A DNA stretch of 64,000 nucleotides. It comes from Chryseobacterium mulctrae (lineage in GTDB: Bacteria > Bacteroidota > Bacteroidia > Flavobacteriales > Weeksellaceae). Each line of letters starts with the position of its first letter. Positions within the stretch are counted from its first letter, which is position 1. Location: the NCBI RefSeq assembly GCF_006175945.1, contig NZ_VAJL01000001.1, positions 2,480,001 through 2,544,000 on the forward strand. The letters run 5' to 3'. The position numbers were made by a program, and so were the translations under genes. Under the pieces are notes generated by a model that had not been told where the DNA came from, did not search any database, and saw only the letters and a list, made by a program, of their open reading frames with translations. Positions 1 to 6,912 of this stretch are shown piece after piece.

Positions 1-74
1 AAACGGTTCACAAACAACTTCTGGTCTTGCTCAACTTTGTATTGAAGCCCTGCTATTTCTACAATTGCAAACAT
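1..74 (-). CDS. rplU: 50S ribosomal protein L21, N-terminal fragment
   Basis: Only the first 24 codons are inside the window; the gene runs off the left edge. The visible N-terminus begins MFAIVEIAGLQYKVEQ, the highly conserved opening of bL21, a 50S subunit protein that binds 23S rRNA. A canonical Bacteroidota promoter lies 30 bases upstream of the ATG. Downstream genes (normally rpmA) are not visible. The call rests on recognising a short but characteristic N-terminus. Confidence 0.9.
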   Translation of the reverse strand, partial: MFAIVEIAGLQYKVEQDQKLFVNR

Positions 75-103
75 TGTCTATAAATTTTAGTTAATTCGAG
101 GTG

Positions 104-133
104 CAAATGTACTGATTATTTTTTTAGTAACAA
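104..133 (-). promoter_or_regulatory. Promoter of rplU
   Basis: On the minus strand, TTG (133-131) is followed by exactly 19 bases and then TACATTTG (111-104). This fits the Bacteroidota housekeeping consensus TTG-N19-TAnnTTTG. It gives rplU a leader of about 25-30 bases. Confidence 0.7.
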
Positions 134-152
134 TATGATTTTGAGAAATTTT

Positions 153-1046
153 CTACTTTCTGTGTAGATTTATTTCCAGCTGATTATTAATTGATTTATA
201 TTTTTTAGCCATAGATTCTTCAAAGAATTTAATAATTTCTGCATTATTGGTTATTTTTTTGCCATTTCCTGTAGTTACAGTCATAGAATTATTAGGATTA
301 GCCAAGTCTAGTTTAATATCTTTTGCAGGATCATTTTTATAAGTCATAAATAACTTTTTGTATTGAGCCGGATTTACTTTTACTCCCTCAAATTCATGTT
401 TAGCTTCTTTTTCCAATGCTGAAATATAATCCCAGGAATGGTCTTCAGCTTTCAGTTTTTTACTTCCTTTTAATAAAAACTGATGCGATTTGGTTTTATC
501 TTCTAATTTCACAATCAAACCTGGCAAACCGTGAAACTTGTACGGACCATCCGGAAAAGGCAGATCTTTAGAAAACCAGGCTTCCCAGATTCTTCCGCCA
601 AAATTTGCAGTCGCTTTCTGACAATTGTAGTTTTCAATTTTTTGTGTTTCTGGAAGAATCTGCCATTTTATCACAGGAGTTTCCTCTACGATCATATTGG
701 TTTGCTCAATATTTGTAAACCAAGTAGTTTTAAAACTCGGATATGACTTTTCTATTAAATAAGAAATATTCCACTCTTCTGTGGTGGAAGAATAACTCAA
801 ACTATTCGGTGTAGACTTTCTTTGTTCAATGATGGAATTGTTGGTGATAGAATCACTTGCAAATTTTGCCTGTCCATAAAAGTAAGATTGGGTCGGGAAA
901 ATATCAAGATTCACAAACTCTTTTTTCAGGCTGTCTGTTTTTGTGGAATCAATTCTAAATTGATATTCATAAATAAAACGATTTCCCTGAGCCGATAAAT
1001 TGAGAACGGCAAATATTGCCAAAATAAGACTGTATATAAACTTCAT
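153..1046 (-). CDS. GLPGLI family protein
   Basis: This 297-residue protein has an N-terminal signal peptide ending near LSAQ and carries the signature FHGLPGLI around residue 171, which defines the GLPGLI family of Bacteroidota. Members are predicted to be exported; their biochemical role is unknown, although some sit beside TonB-dependent receptors. The conserved WEAWFSKDLPFPDGPYKF block just before the signature is typical. No TonB partner is adjacent here. It lies between rplU (same strand, downstream) and a divergent acyltransferase gene, and appears to be transcribed alone. Function cannot be inferred beyond the family. Confidence 0.88.
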   Translation of the reverse strand: MKFIYSLILAIFAVLNLSAQGNRFIYEYQFRIDSTKTDSLKKEFVNLDIFPTQSYFYGQAKFASDSITNNSIIEQRKSTPNSLSYSSTTEEWNISYLIEKSYPSFKTTWFTNIEQTNMIVEETPVIKWQILPETQKIENYNCQKATANFGGRIWEAWFSKDLPFPDGPYKFHGLPGLIVKLEDKTKSHQFLLKGSKKLKAEDHSWDYISALEKEAKHEFEGVKVNPAQYKKLFMTYKNDPAKDIKLDLANPNNSMTVTTGNGKKITNNAEIIKFFEESMAKKYKSINNQLEINLHRK

Positions 1047-1127
1047 ATTTTTGTGATTGATTCTCTAAATATAGAAATTAAATTGCTTCTGTTTTATTTG
1101 TACTTTTGGAAAATATTCCACATTTAG

Positions 1128-2222
1128 ATGAACAGAGATCTCTACATTGATTTTGCGAAAGGTTTAGCCACGCTTTCCATTATATTTATTCACACTGCAT
1201 TTTGGTCGGGACAGTTTTACATTATTCCGGAGATCCGAGTGTTTTCTTTGGTTTTTGATGTTGCGATTTTTTATGCTTTAAGCGGGATCACTTCAGGGAA
1301 TAATATTGAGAAAACGCTTTACCGTTTACTAAAATTGCAGATAACGTACATGATCTTTGTGACTTTACTGTTCTTTTTAGATTATTTCTTTAAAATATTC
1401 GGGCTCACCTTCTTTTCGCTCGAATGGCTACAGAGCTTCTATTCTACATTTGGCTCAAAATATTCAGCAACGAGTATTTCTACAGCTCCGCAATGGCAGA
1501 ATTTAGGAAATTGGTATCTTCACGAATACAGAAATGCAGATACTTTTCCGGTAGTGATGGGAAGCTTTTGGTATCTTAAGGTTTACTTTATTTTAACGGT
1601 TTTCGGAGTTTTAATTTTAAAATTTTTCCCAAAACACGTCAATTGGTTTATCGGAATTTGTGTTGCTTTAACTTTATTGTTTAATATTTTCCCGGAAATT
1701 TATCCGAGCGGACAAGTAGGGTATGTTGCTTTTTATATGACGGTTTTCCTTGTTGGAAACCGAATGAGGGGTAAAAAAATTCCAACAAAAATGATTCCTG
1801 TTCTTTACGGATTGGTTGCAATGGCTTTGGTTTGGATGTTTTGGTACTTCGGAAACGAAATATTTTTTAAAATCAACAAGCAAAAGTTTCCACCGCAAAC
1901 GCCATACATTATCTGGACCCTATTTTCATTGACGACTTTGTTTGTTTTGTACAACAGGTTAAAGATCACCAAAGAAAATTTCGTCACTTATATTGGTAAA
2001 AATGCGATTTTCTTTTATTTCGGTCAGGGAATCAGCTCATCGTTGGTTTATTTTCTCGTTGTTCCGATGAAAGAATTGATGCCTTGGTGGATTTTAATGG
2101 TCATTATTTACGTCATAAATGTTGCCTTAGCGTTTATCATTGCGGCTGGTTTAAAGAAATTTGATGATTTTGGCTGGAAGATTTTGGAGTTTTTAAGAAA
2201 GAAAACGGCTGCTCAAAACTAA
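1128..2222 (+). CDS. Acyltransferase family 3 membrane protein
   Basis: This 364-residue polytopic protein has about ten hydrophobic segments. It starts with RDLYIDFAKGLATLSIIFIH, the usual opening of acyltransferase-3 proteins, in which the histidine of the first membrane helix (here near residue 22) is catalytic. The family O-acylates extracytoplasmic sugars or glycans using acyl-CoA supplied from the cytoplasm; the substrate here cannot be told. A TACTTTTG sequence at 1101-1108 resembles a -7 box, but no well-spaced TTG precedes it. The gene is divergent from the GLPGLI gene and 74 bases upstream of miaE. Confidence 0.85.
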   Translation: MNRDLYIDFAKGLATLSIIFIHTAFWSGQFYIIPEIRVFSLVFDVAIFYALSGITSGNNIEKTLYRLLKLQITYMIFVTLLFFLDYFFKIFGLTFFSLEWLQSFYSTFGSKYSATSISTAPQWQNLGNWYLHEYRNADTFPVVMGSFWYLKVYFILTVFGVLILKFFPKHVNWFIGICVALTLLFNIFPEIYPSGQVGYVAFYMTVFLVGNRMRGKKIPTKMIPVLYGLVAMALVWMFWYFGNEIFFKINKQKFPPQTPYIIWTLFSLTTLFVLYNRLKITKENFVTYIGKNAIFFYFGQGISSSLVYFLVVPMKELMPWWILMVIIYVINVALAFIIAAGLKKFDDFGWKILEFLRKKTAAQN

Positions 2223-2296
2223 ATCTGCTATCGAATTTGAAACAAAACAATAATTCTTATCGCAATTTATTTTAAATTTACAGAAATTTTTAAATT

Positions 2297-2878
2297 ATGT
2301 TTAAGTTGAAACTTCCTACCGATCCAAGGTGGGCAAATATTGCGGAGGATAACATTCAAGAAATTTTAACAGATCATGCGTGGTGCGAACAAAAAGCCGC
2401 TACCAATGCGATCGGATTGATCACAATGCTTCCGGAACGCCCGGATATTGTAAAAGAACTTTTGGCAATTGCTCAGGAAGAACTGGAACATTTCGGACAG
2501 GTTCTGGAGATTATCACAAAACGAGGCTACACTTTTGGACGTACAAGAAAAGATGATTATGTCAACGAATTGGTCAATTTTATCCAAAAAGGAGGTCACA
2601 GAGATACTTTAATTGTAGATAAAATGCTTTTTGCAGCAATGATTGAAGCGAGAAGCTGCGAAAGATTTAAAGTTTTAACAGAAAATATAAAAGACGAAGA
2701 ACTAAAAACTTTCTATAAAGAGTTAATGATTTCTGAAGCCAATCATTATACCACATTTATCGGTTTTGCAAGACAGCTTGGTGACCCTGAAAAAGTAAAT
2801 AAAAGATGGGAAGAATGGCTGGAATATGAAGCAGGCATTATAAAATCTTACGGAAACAAAGAAACTATACACGGATAA
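2297..2878 (+). CDS. miaE: tRNA-(ms2io6A)-hydroxylase MiaE
   Basis: MiaE is a non-haem diiron monooxygenase that hydroxylates the isopentenyl side chain of ms2i6A37 in tRNAs reading UNN codons. The 193-residue protein matches the family in length and shows the ferritin-like iron ligands: an EELEHF block near residue 60, EARSCERF near 115, and EANHY near 152. The opening PTDPRWANIAEDNIQEILTDHAWCEQKAA is characteristic of the family. A DUF502 gene follows after 7 bases, so the two are probably co-transcribed. Confidence 0.92.
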   Translation: MFKLKLPTDPRWANIAEDNIQEILTDHAWCEQKAATNAIGLITMLPERPDIVKELLAIAQEELEHFGQVLEIITKRGYTFGRTRKDDYVNELVNFIQKGGHRDTLIVDKMLFAAMIEARSCERFKVLTENIKDEELKTFYKELMISEANHYTTFIGFARQLGDPEKVNKRWEEWLEYEAGIIKSYGNKETIHG

Positions 2879-2885
2879 AAGCAAA

Positions 2886-3503
2886 TTGAAAAAGCCGACT
2901 TTTGAAAACCTGACTAATTTTTTTCTGAAAAACTTCTTTCAGGGATTGTTAATTATTGGTCCTATCGGATTGACCATTTTTGTAATCTGGTATGTGATAA
3001 CGTCGATTGACAATATCATTCCGTCTGTTGCAAGTGAAATTCCGGGGTTGGTTTTTGTTTCTACTTTGCTGATTACTGCTTTGTTGGGCTATTTAGGAAA
3101 CAAATTTGTTGTCGGAAGATTTTTTGTAGATGCGGTGGACAGACTTTTAGAAAAAACTCCTGGTATTAAACATATTTATTCGCCTACCAAAGATGTGATG
3201 TCTTCGTTTGTAGGGGATAAGAAGAAATTTAGCGATCCGGTTTGGGTAAAAACCAACGAAAATCCAGAAATCTGGAGAATAGGGTTTCTTACTCAAAGAG
3301 AAATGGCTGATGTACACAAGCACAATTTTGTAGCAGTTTACCTTCCGCATTCTTATGCAATTTCTGGTTGGGTGATTGTGACTGAAGAAAAAAATATCAA
3401 ACCTGTTGTAGGAATGTCTGCAGCTACGGCAATGAAATTTGCGGTAAGCGGCGGTGTAGCAGGTTTTCATTCAGATGAAAATATATTTAAAGCTCCTGAG
3501 TAG
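2886..3503 (+). CDS. DUF502 family membrane protein
   Basis: This 205-residue protein has two N-terminal membrane helices (about residues 18-40 and 52-72) and a soluble domain that matches DUF502 by pattern: PIGLTIFVIWYV, then VDRLLEKTPGIKHIYSPTKDV, then HSYAISGWV. The start is TTG, 7 bases after the miaE stop; an in-frame stop lies just upstream and no usable ATG precedes the conserved N-terminus, so TTG is well supported. The function of DUF502 is unknown. The coupling with miaE is seen in the sequence; its meaning is open. Confidence 0.85.
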   Translation: MKKPTFENLTNFFLKNFFQGLLIIGPIGLTIFVIWYVITSIDNIIPSVASEIPGLVFVSTLLITALLGYLGNKFVVGRFFVDAVDRLLEKTPGIKHIYSPTKDVMSSFVGDKKKFSDPVWVKTNENPEIWRIGFLTQREMADVHKHNFVAVYLPHSYAISGWVIVTEEKNIKPVVGMSAATAMKFAVSGGVAGFHSDENIFKAPE

Positions 3504-3565
3504 ATTTCTTTTACTCACTTTAAAAACTGTTTGGTTTAATAAGAATATTTAAGCATTGTATTTTA

Positions 3566-3590
3566 TAAGAACATCTTTGATGTTTTCTTA
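3566..3590 (+). terminator. Weak hairpin terminator after the DUF502 gene
   Basis: AACATC, a TTT loop and GATGTT form a short stem at 3570-3584, followed by a T-rich stretch. The stem is weak, so this is tentative. The remainder of the gap up to tnaA (3591-3712) is AT-rich and shows no leader-peptide ORF. Confidence 0.4.
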
Positions 3591-3712
3591 ATCAATCTTA
3601 AACCATTGATTTTCTTACTATTTAAAATTAAAACAGTATCAAAAAATACATCTGATGTTTTGAAATTAGTTTCAAACAAATTTTTCTTTAATAAATCTAA
3701 AAAATATATCAC

Positions 3713-5089
3713 ATGGAATTACCATACGCAGAACCGTTTCGTATTAAAATGGTGGAAGAAATCCGTCAATCTACAAGAGAAGAAAGAGAAAAATGGCTGA
3801 AAGATGCTAAGTTCAATTTATTTAATCTAAGATCTTCGCAGGTTTATATCGATCTTTTGACAGATTCCGGAACCGGAGCGATGTCAGACAGACAATGGGG
3901 AGCTTTAATGACGGGAGACGAAAGTTATGCCGGATCTCGTTCGTTCGAACAATTACACAATACTGTACAAAGTATTACAGGGTTTAAATATTTATTACCT
4001 ACGCACCAAGGAAGAGCTGCTGAAAACGTTCTGTTCTCAGTTTTGGTAAAAGACGGAGATGTAGTTCCTGGAAACTCGCATTTTGATACTACAAAAGGGC
4101 ATATCGAAATCAGAAAGGCACATGCAATTGACTGTACAATTGATGAAGCTTTTGATATTAATGATCTTCATCCTTTCAAAGGAAATATCAATCTTGAAAA
4201 ATTAGAAGCAGTTTATCAGTCTCATCCAAAAGAGCAGATTCCTTTCTGTTTGGTTACCATTACGTGTAATTCTTCAGGAGGACAGCCTGTTTCTCTTGAA
4301 AATATGAAAGCGGTAAAAGCTCTTTCAGATAAATATGGAATTCCTGTATTTTTTGACTCTGCAAGATTTGCTGAAAATGCTTACTTCATCAAAAAAAGAG
4401 AAGCGGGTCAGGAAAACAGAAGCATTAAAGATATCTGTAAAGAAATGTTCTCTTACGGAGAAGGAATGACGATGAGCTCTAAAAAAGACGGTTTGGTAAA
4501 CATCGGAGGATTTATTGCTTTAAATAATGAAGAGGTTTTCAGAAAAGCATCAAACTTTACAATTATTTATGAAGGTTTCATTACTTATGGTGGAATGGCG
4601 GGAAGAGATATGGCTGCTTTGGCAGTTGGTCTTGATGAGGCAACAGAATTTGCTTATTTGGAAAGCAGAATTTCTCAGGTTGAATATCTTGGAAACAAAT
4701 TAATTGAATACGGAATTCCTGTACAGAAACCGATTGGCGGACATGCTGTTTTCATTGATTCATTAAATTTCTTACCAAACGTTTCTCGTGCAGAATATCC
4801 GGCGCAGACTTTAGGTCTTGAGATCTACAAAGAAGCAGGAATCAGAACGGTGGAAATCGGAACTTTATTAGCAGACAGAGATCCTGAAACGAGAGAAAAC
4901 CGTTACCCAAAATTAGAATTGGTTCGTTTGGCAATTCCTAGAAGAACGTACACTAATAATCATATGGATTATATCGCAGCTGCGGTGAAAAATGTATATG
5001 AAAGAAGAAATGAAATCTCAAAAGGGTATAATATTACTTGGGAACCTGAAATTTTAAGACACTTTACGGTGCATTTGGAAGAAGCTTAA
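3713..5089 (+). CDS. tnaA: Tryptophanase (tryptophan indole-lyase)
   Basis: This PLP enzyme converts L-tryptophan to indole, pyruvate and ammonia. At 458 residues it has the length of the tryptophanase/tyrosine phenol-lyase family. PLP-binding lysine lies in SSKKDGLV (K258 most likely). Three sites favour tryptophanase over tyrosine phenol-lyase: FDTTKGH, DSARFAENAYF, and VEIG where tyrosine phenol-lyases have MERG. Indole production is a classical trait of Chryseobacterium. The gene stands alone with no tryptophan permease next to it, and no TnaC-like leader was found upstream. A strong hairpin terminator follows. Confidence 0.88.
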   Translation: MELPYAEPFRIKMVEEIRQSTREEREKWLKDAKFNLFNLRSSQVYIDLLTDSGTGAMSDRQWGALMTGDESYAGSRSFEQLHNTVQSITGFKYLLPTHQGRAAENVLFSVLVKDGDVVPGNSHFDTTKGHIEIRKAHAIDCTIDEAFDINDLHPFKGNINLEKLEAVYQSHPKEQIPFCLVTITCNSSGGQPVSLENMKAVKALSDKYGIPVFFDSARFAENAYFIKKREAGQENRSIKDICKEMFSYGEGMTMSSKKDGLVNIGGFIALNNEEVFRKASNFTIIYEGFITYGGMAGRDMAALAVGLDEATEFAYLESRISQVEYLGNKLIEYGIPVQKPIGGHAVFIDSLNFLPNVSRAEYPAQTLGLEIYKEAGIRTVEIGTLLADRDPETRENRYPKLELVRLAIPRRTYTNNHMDYIAAAVKNVYERRNEISKGYNITWEPEILRHFTVHLEEA

Positions 5090-5111
5090 ATTCTTTATAA
5101 TAATTGATAAA

Positions 5112-5148
5112 AGTTTGGGCGCAAAATCGAAGATTTTGCGCCCAAACT
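5112..5148. terminator. Perfect hairpin between convergent tnaA and dehydrogenase genes
   Basis: A 17-bp perfect stem (5112-5128 with 5132-5148) closes on a GAA loop. The core GGGCGC pairs with GCGCCC, unusually GC-rich for this genome. It sits directly after tnaA and probably serves both convergent genes. It shares the lead-in ATAAAAGTTT with the hairpin at 11276-11314. Confidence 0.75.
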
Positions 5149-5167
5149 ATGTTTGATAATATTTTTT

Positions 5168-5214
5168 TGATAGGATTTTATCCTATCCTTTGTTAAATCG
5201 TCCCTTTGGGACTT
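5168..5214 (+). repeat. Double-hairpin dispersed repeat, copy 1
   Basis: Two short palindromes, ATAGGAT-TTT-ATCCTAT (5170-5186) and GTCCC-TTT-GGGAC (5200-5212), are joined by a 13-base linker. A second copy in inverse orientation lies at 21234-21278; about 40 of 45 positions match. Both lie just downstream of genes. The architecture resembles REP/BIME-type extragenic elements. Confidence 0.75.
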
Positions 5215-5227
5215 TCCCTTTTTAAAT

Positions 5228-6427
5228 TTATTTCTTAGAGATTTTATACAGTTTTCCGCTGTCAGTAACTCCGTAAAGATTTCCGTCAGAACCGTTCAAA
5301 ACGTCTCTGAATCTTTCTTTTTGATCTAAAAGAAGACGTTCTTCACCAACCACTTTATTGTCTTTTAAAACAATCCTGTTGATGTGTTGACCGCTCAGAC
5401 AGGCGATGAATAAATTGTTTTTCCATTCATCAATATTTCCGGTGTAGAAAGTAACACCGCTTGGTGAAACTACAGGATCCCAATAATAAACAGGCTGCTC
5501 AGTTCCTTCTTTTTGGGTGGTTCCGTTGTTTATTTTCTCTCCGGAATATTCAATTCCATACGTTACATCACCCCAACCGTAATTTTTTCCGGGTTGAATT
5601 AAATTAATTTCATCTCCGCCTCTTGGTCCCATTTCAATATCCCAAAGCTGACCTTTTTCATCTAAAGCCAAACCTTGCGGGCTTCTGATTCCGAACGCAT
5701 AAATTTCAGGTTTGTATCCGGTTTTACCGATAAAAGGATTTCCCGGAGCAGGTTTTCCATCCTTGGTTATTTTTAAAATTTTTCCTAAATAATTATCGGT
5801 TTTTTGAGCATAAACACGAGTTTCTTTATCTGATCTTTCACCCGTGCTCACAAAAAGATTTCCGTCTTTATCAAAAACCAATCGGCTTCCGTAATGTTTA
5901 TCACCATCATACGTTGGAGTTGCACGGAAAATGACTTTTACGTCAGAAATATTTTTTAAATCAGATGAAAGTTTTCCTTTTGCAACGGCAGTATGATTTC
6001 CGCTTTCATAAGGTTCAGAATAGCAGAAATAAATAATATTATTGGATTTAAAATCAGGATCAAGCGCAACATCGAGCATTCCGCCTTGTCCTTTTGCGTC
6101 GACCTTCGGGAATCCTTCAATTTTAGAAATTTGTTTTCCATCAGTTGAAACAACATTCATGAAGCCTGTTTTTTCTGTAATTAAGAATCTTCCGTCAGGT
6201 AAATTGATGATTCCCCATGGTCTGCCTAAATCCTTAGTTAGAACTTCTACATTATAAGGGGTTGTAGTTTTTACAGGAGTAATGCGGGTTTGCCCTTCAA
6301 AAGCGGGCTTGTAATTGGTATTGGCTTTTTCATCTTTTGCAGAAGGTTCGCTTGGTTTTCCTTTTCCCTGACAAGAAACGATTGTGGTTGCTGAAGCCAG
6401 TAGAATGGGTAAGAGAAGTTTTTTCAT
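5228..6427 (-). CDS. PQQ-dependent-type sugar dehydrogenase lipoprotein
   Basis: This 399-residue protein is predicted to be a lipoprotein (signal peptide, lipobox cysteine at residue 19 in TIVSC). The mature part is a six-bladed beta-propeller of the soluble glucose/sorbosone dehydrogenase family: RPWGIINLPDGRFLITEKTG opens it, and QGGMLDVALDPDF, YGSRLVFDKDGNLFVSTGER and SPQGLALD follow, as in E. coli YliI. Such enzymes oxidise aldose sugars in the periplasm with PQQ. No PQQ synthesis genes are nearby, so the cofactor would be scavenged. Its promoter overlaps that of the divergent blaI-like gene. Confidence 0.87.
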   Translation of the reverse strand: MKKLLLPILLASATTIVSCQGKGKPSEPSAKDEKANTNYKPAFEGQTRITPVKTTTPYNVEVLTKDLGRPWGIINLPDGRFLITEKTGFMNVVSTDGKQISKIEGFPKVDAKGQGGMLDVALDPDFKSNNIIYFCYSEPYESGNHTAVAKGKLSSDLKNISDVKVIFRATPTYDGDKHYGSRLVFDKDGNLFVSTGERSDKETRVYAQKTDNYLGKILKITKDGKPAPGNPFIGKTGYKPEIYAFGIRSPQGLALDEKGQLWDIEMGPRGGDEINLIQPGKNYGWGDVTYGIEYSGEKINNGTTQKEGTEQPVYYWDPVVSPSGVTFYTGNIDEWKNNLFIACLSGQHINRIVLKDNKVVGEERLLLDQKERFRDVLNGSDGNLYGVTDSGKLYKISKK

Positions 6428-6460
6428 ATTTAAAATTTAGATTGATTTCTGAAATGAAAG

Positions 6461-6490
6461 GAAAAATAATGCCATAAAAAAGTTGCACAA
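6461..6490 (-). promoter_or_regulatory. Promoter of the dehydrogenase gene
   Basis: On the minus strand TTG (6490-6488) is separated by 19 bases from TATTTTTC (6468-6461), one mismatch from TAnnTTTG. It interleaves with the divergent promoter at 6483-6512, so occupancy of one may affect the other. Confidence 0.55.
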
Positions 6491-6512
6491 TTAAAAATTT
6501 ATTCTACATTTG
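6483..6512 (+). promoter_or_regulatory. Promoter of the blaI-like/M56 operon
   Basis: TTG (6483-6485), a 19-base spacer and TACATTTG (6505-6512) match the Bacteroidota consensus exactly. The -7 box lies inside the palindrome at 6503-6516, which suits repression by the first gene product. Confidence 0.75.
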
Positions 6513-6516
6513 TAGA
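6503..6516. promoter_or_regulatory. Probable BlaI-type operator
   Basis: TCTACATTTGTAGA is a palindrome with a two-base centre, of the TACAnnTGTA type bound by BlaI/MecI repressors. A second pair of half-sites, ATTCTACA (6501-6508) and TGTAGAAT (6531-6538), extends the inverted symmetry to the start codon region. Assignment to the downstream repressor is inferred from position and motif. Confidence 0.65.
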
Positions 6517-6538
6517 GTAAGATTTAATTTTGTAGAAT

Positions 6539-6907
6539 ATGAATGAAATAAAACTCACAAACTCCGAAAAAATATTGATGGATATTCTTTGGGAAAAAGA
6601 AAAAGCATTTTTGAAAGATATTTTAGAATCATATCCTGATCCTAAACCGGCAACAACTACCGTTGCAACAGTGCTTAAAAGAATGCAGAATAAAGATTTG
6701 GTAGGCTTCAAACTTTTTGGAAACTCTCGTGAATACTTTCCAAAAGTGGCAAAAGGAGAATATTTCAATGATGAAATGACTTCTATGATTGACCGTTTTT
6801 TCAACAGTTCAGTAACGCAGTTTGCTTCGTTTTTTACATCCAATTCTAAACTGTCACAGAAACAATTGAAAGAACTTCGGGATATTATTGATCAACAGAT
6901 AAAATAA
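6539..6907 (+). CDS. BlaI/MecI/CopY family transcriptional repressor
   Basis: This 122-residue winged-helix protein opens with LTNSEKILMDILWEKEKAFLKDILESYP and continues TTVATVLKRMQNKDLVGFK, the DNA-recognition part of the BlaI family. The C-terminal half is the dimerisation segment. In known systems the repressor is cleaved after activation of a membrane M56 protease. Here the M56 gene follows after 5 bases, forming the standard pair. A BlaI-type operator overlaps its promoter, which suggests autoregulation. The inducing signal is unknown; no beta-lactamase gene is adjacent. Confidence 0.9.
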   Translation: MNEIKLTNSEKILMDILWEKEKAFLKDILESYPDPKPATTTVATVLKRMQNKDLVGFKLFGNSREYFPKVAKGEYFNDEMTSMIDRFFNSSVTQFASFFTSNSKLSQKQLKELRDIIDQQIK

Positions 6908-6912
6908 TAATT

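Noticed and set aside
3606..3800. 64-codon open frame before and over the tnaA start
   Set aside because: It overlaps tnaA in another frame, has lysine- and phenylalanine-biased low-complexity sequence and no family resemblance. It is a chance frame.
3713..5089. Tyrosine phenol-lyase as product of this gene
   Set aside because: FDTTKGH, DSARFAENAYF and VEIG match tryptophanase rather than the tyrosine phenol-lyase versions.
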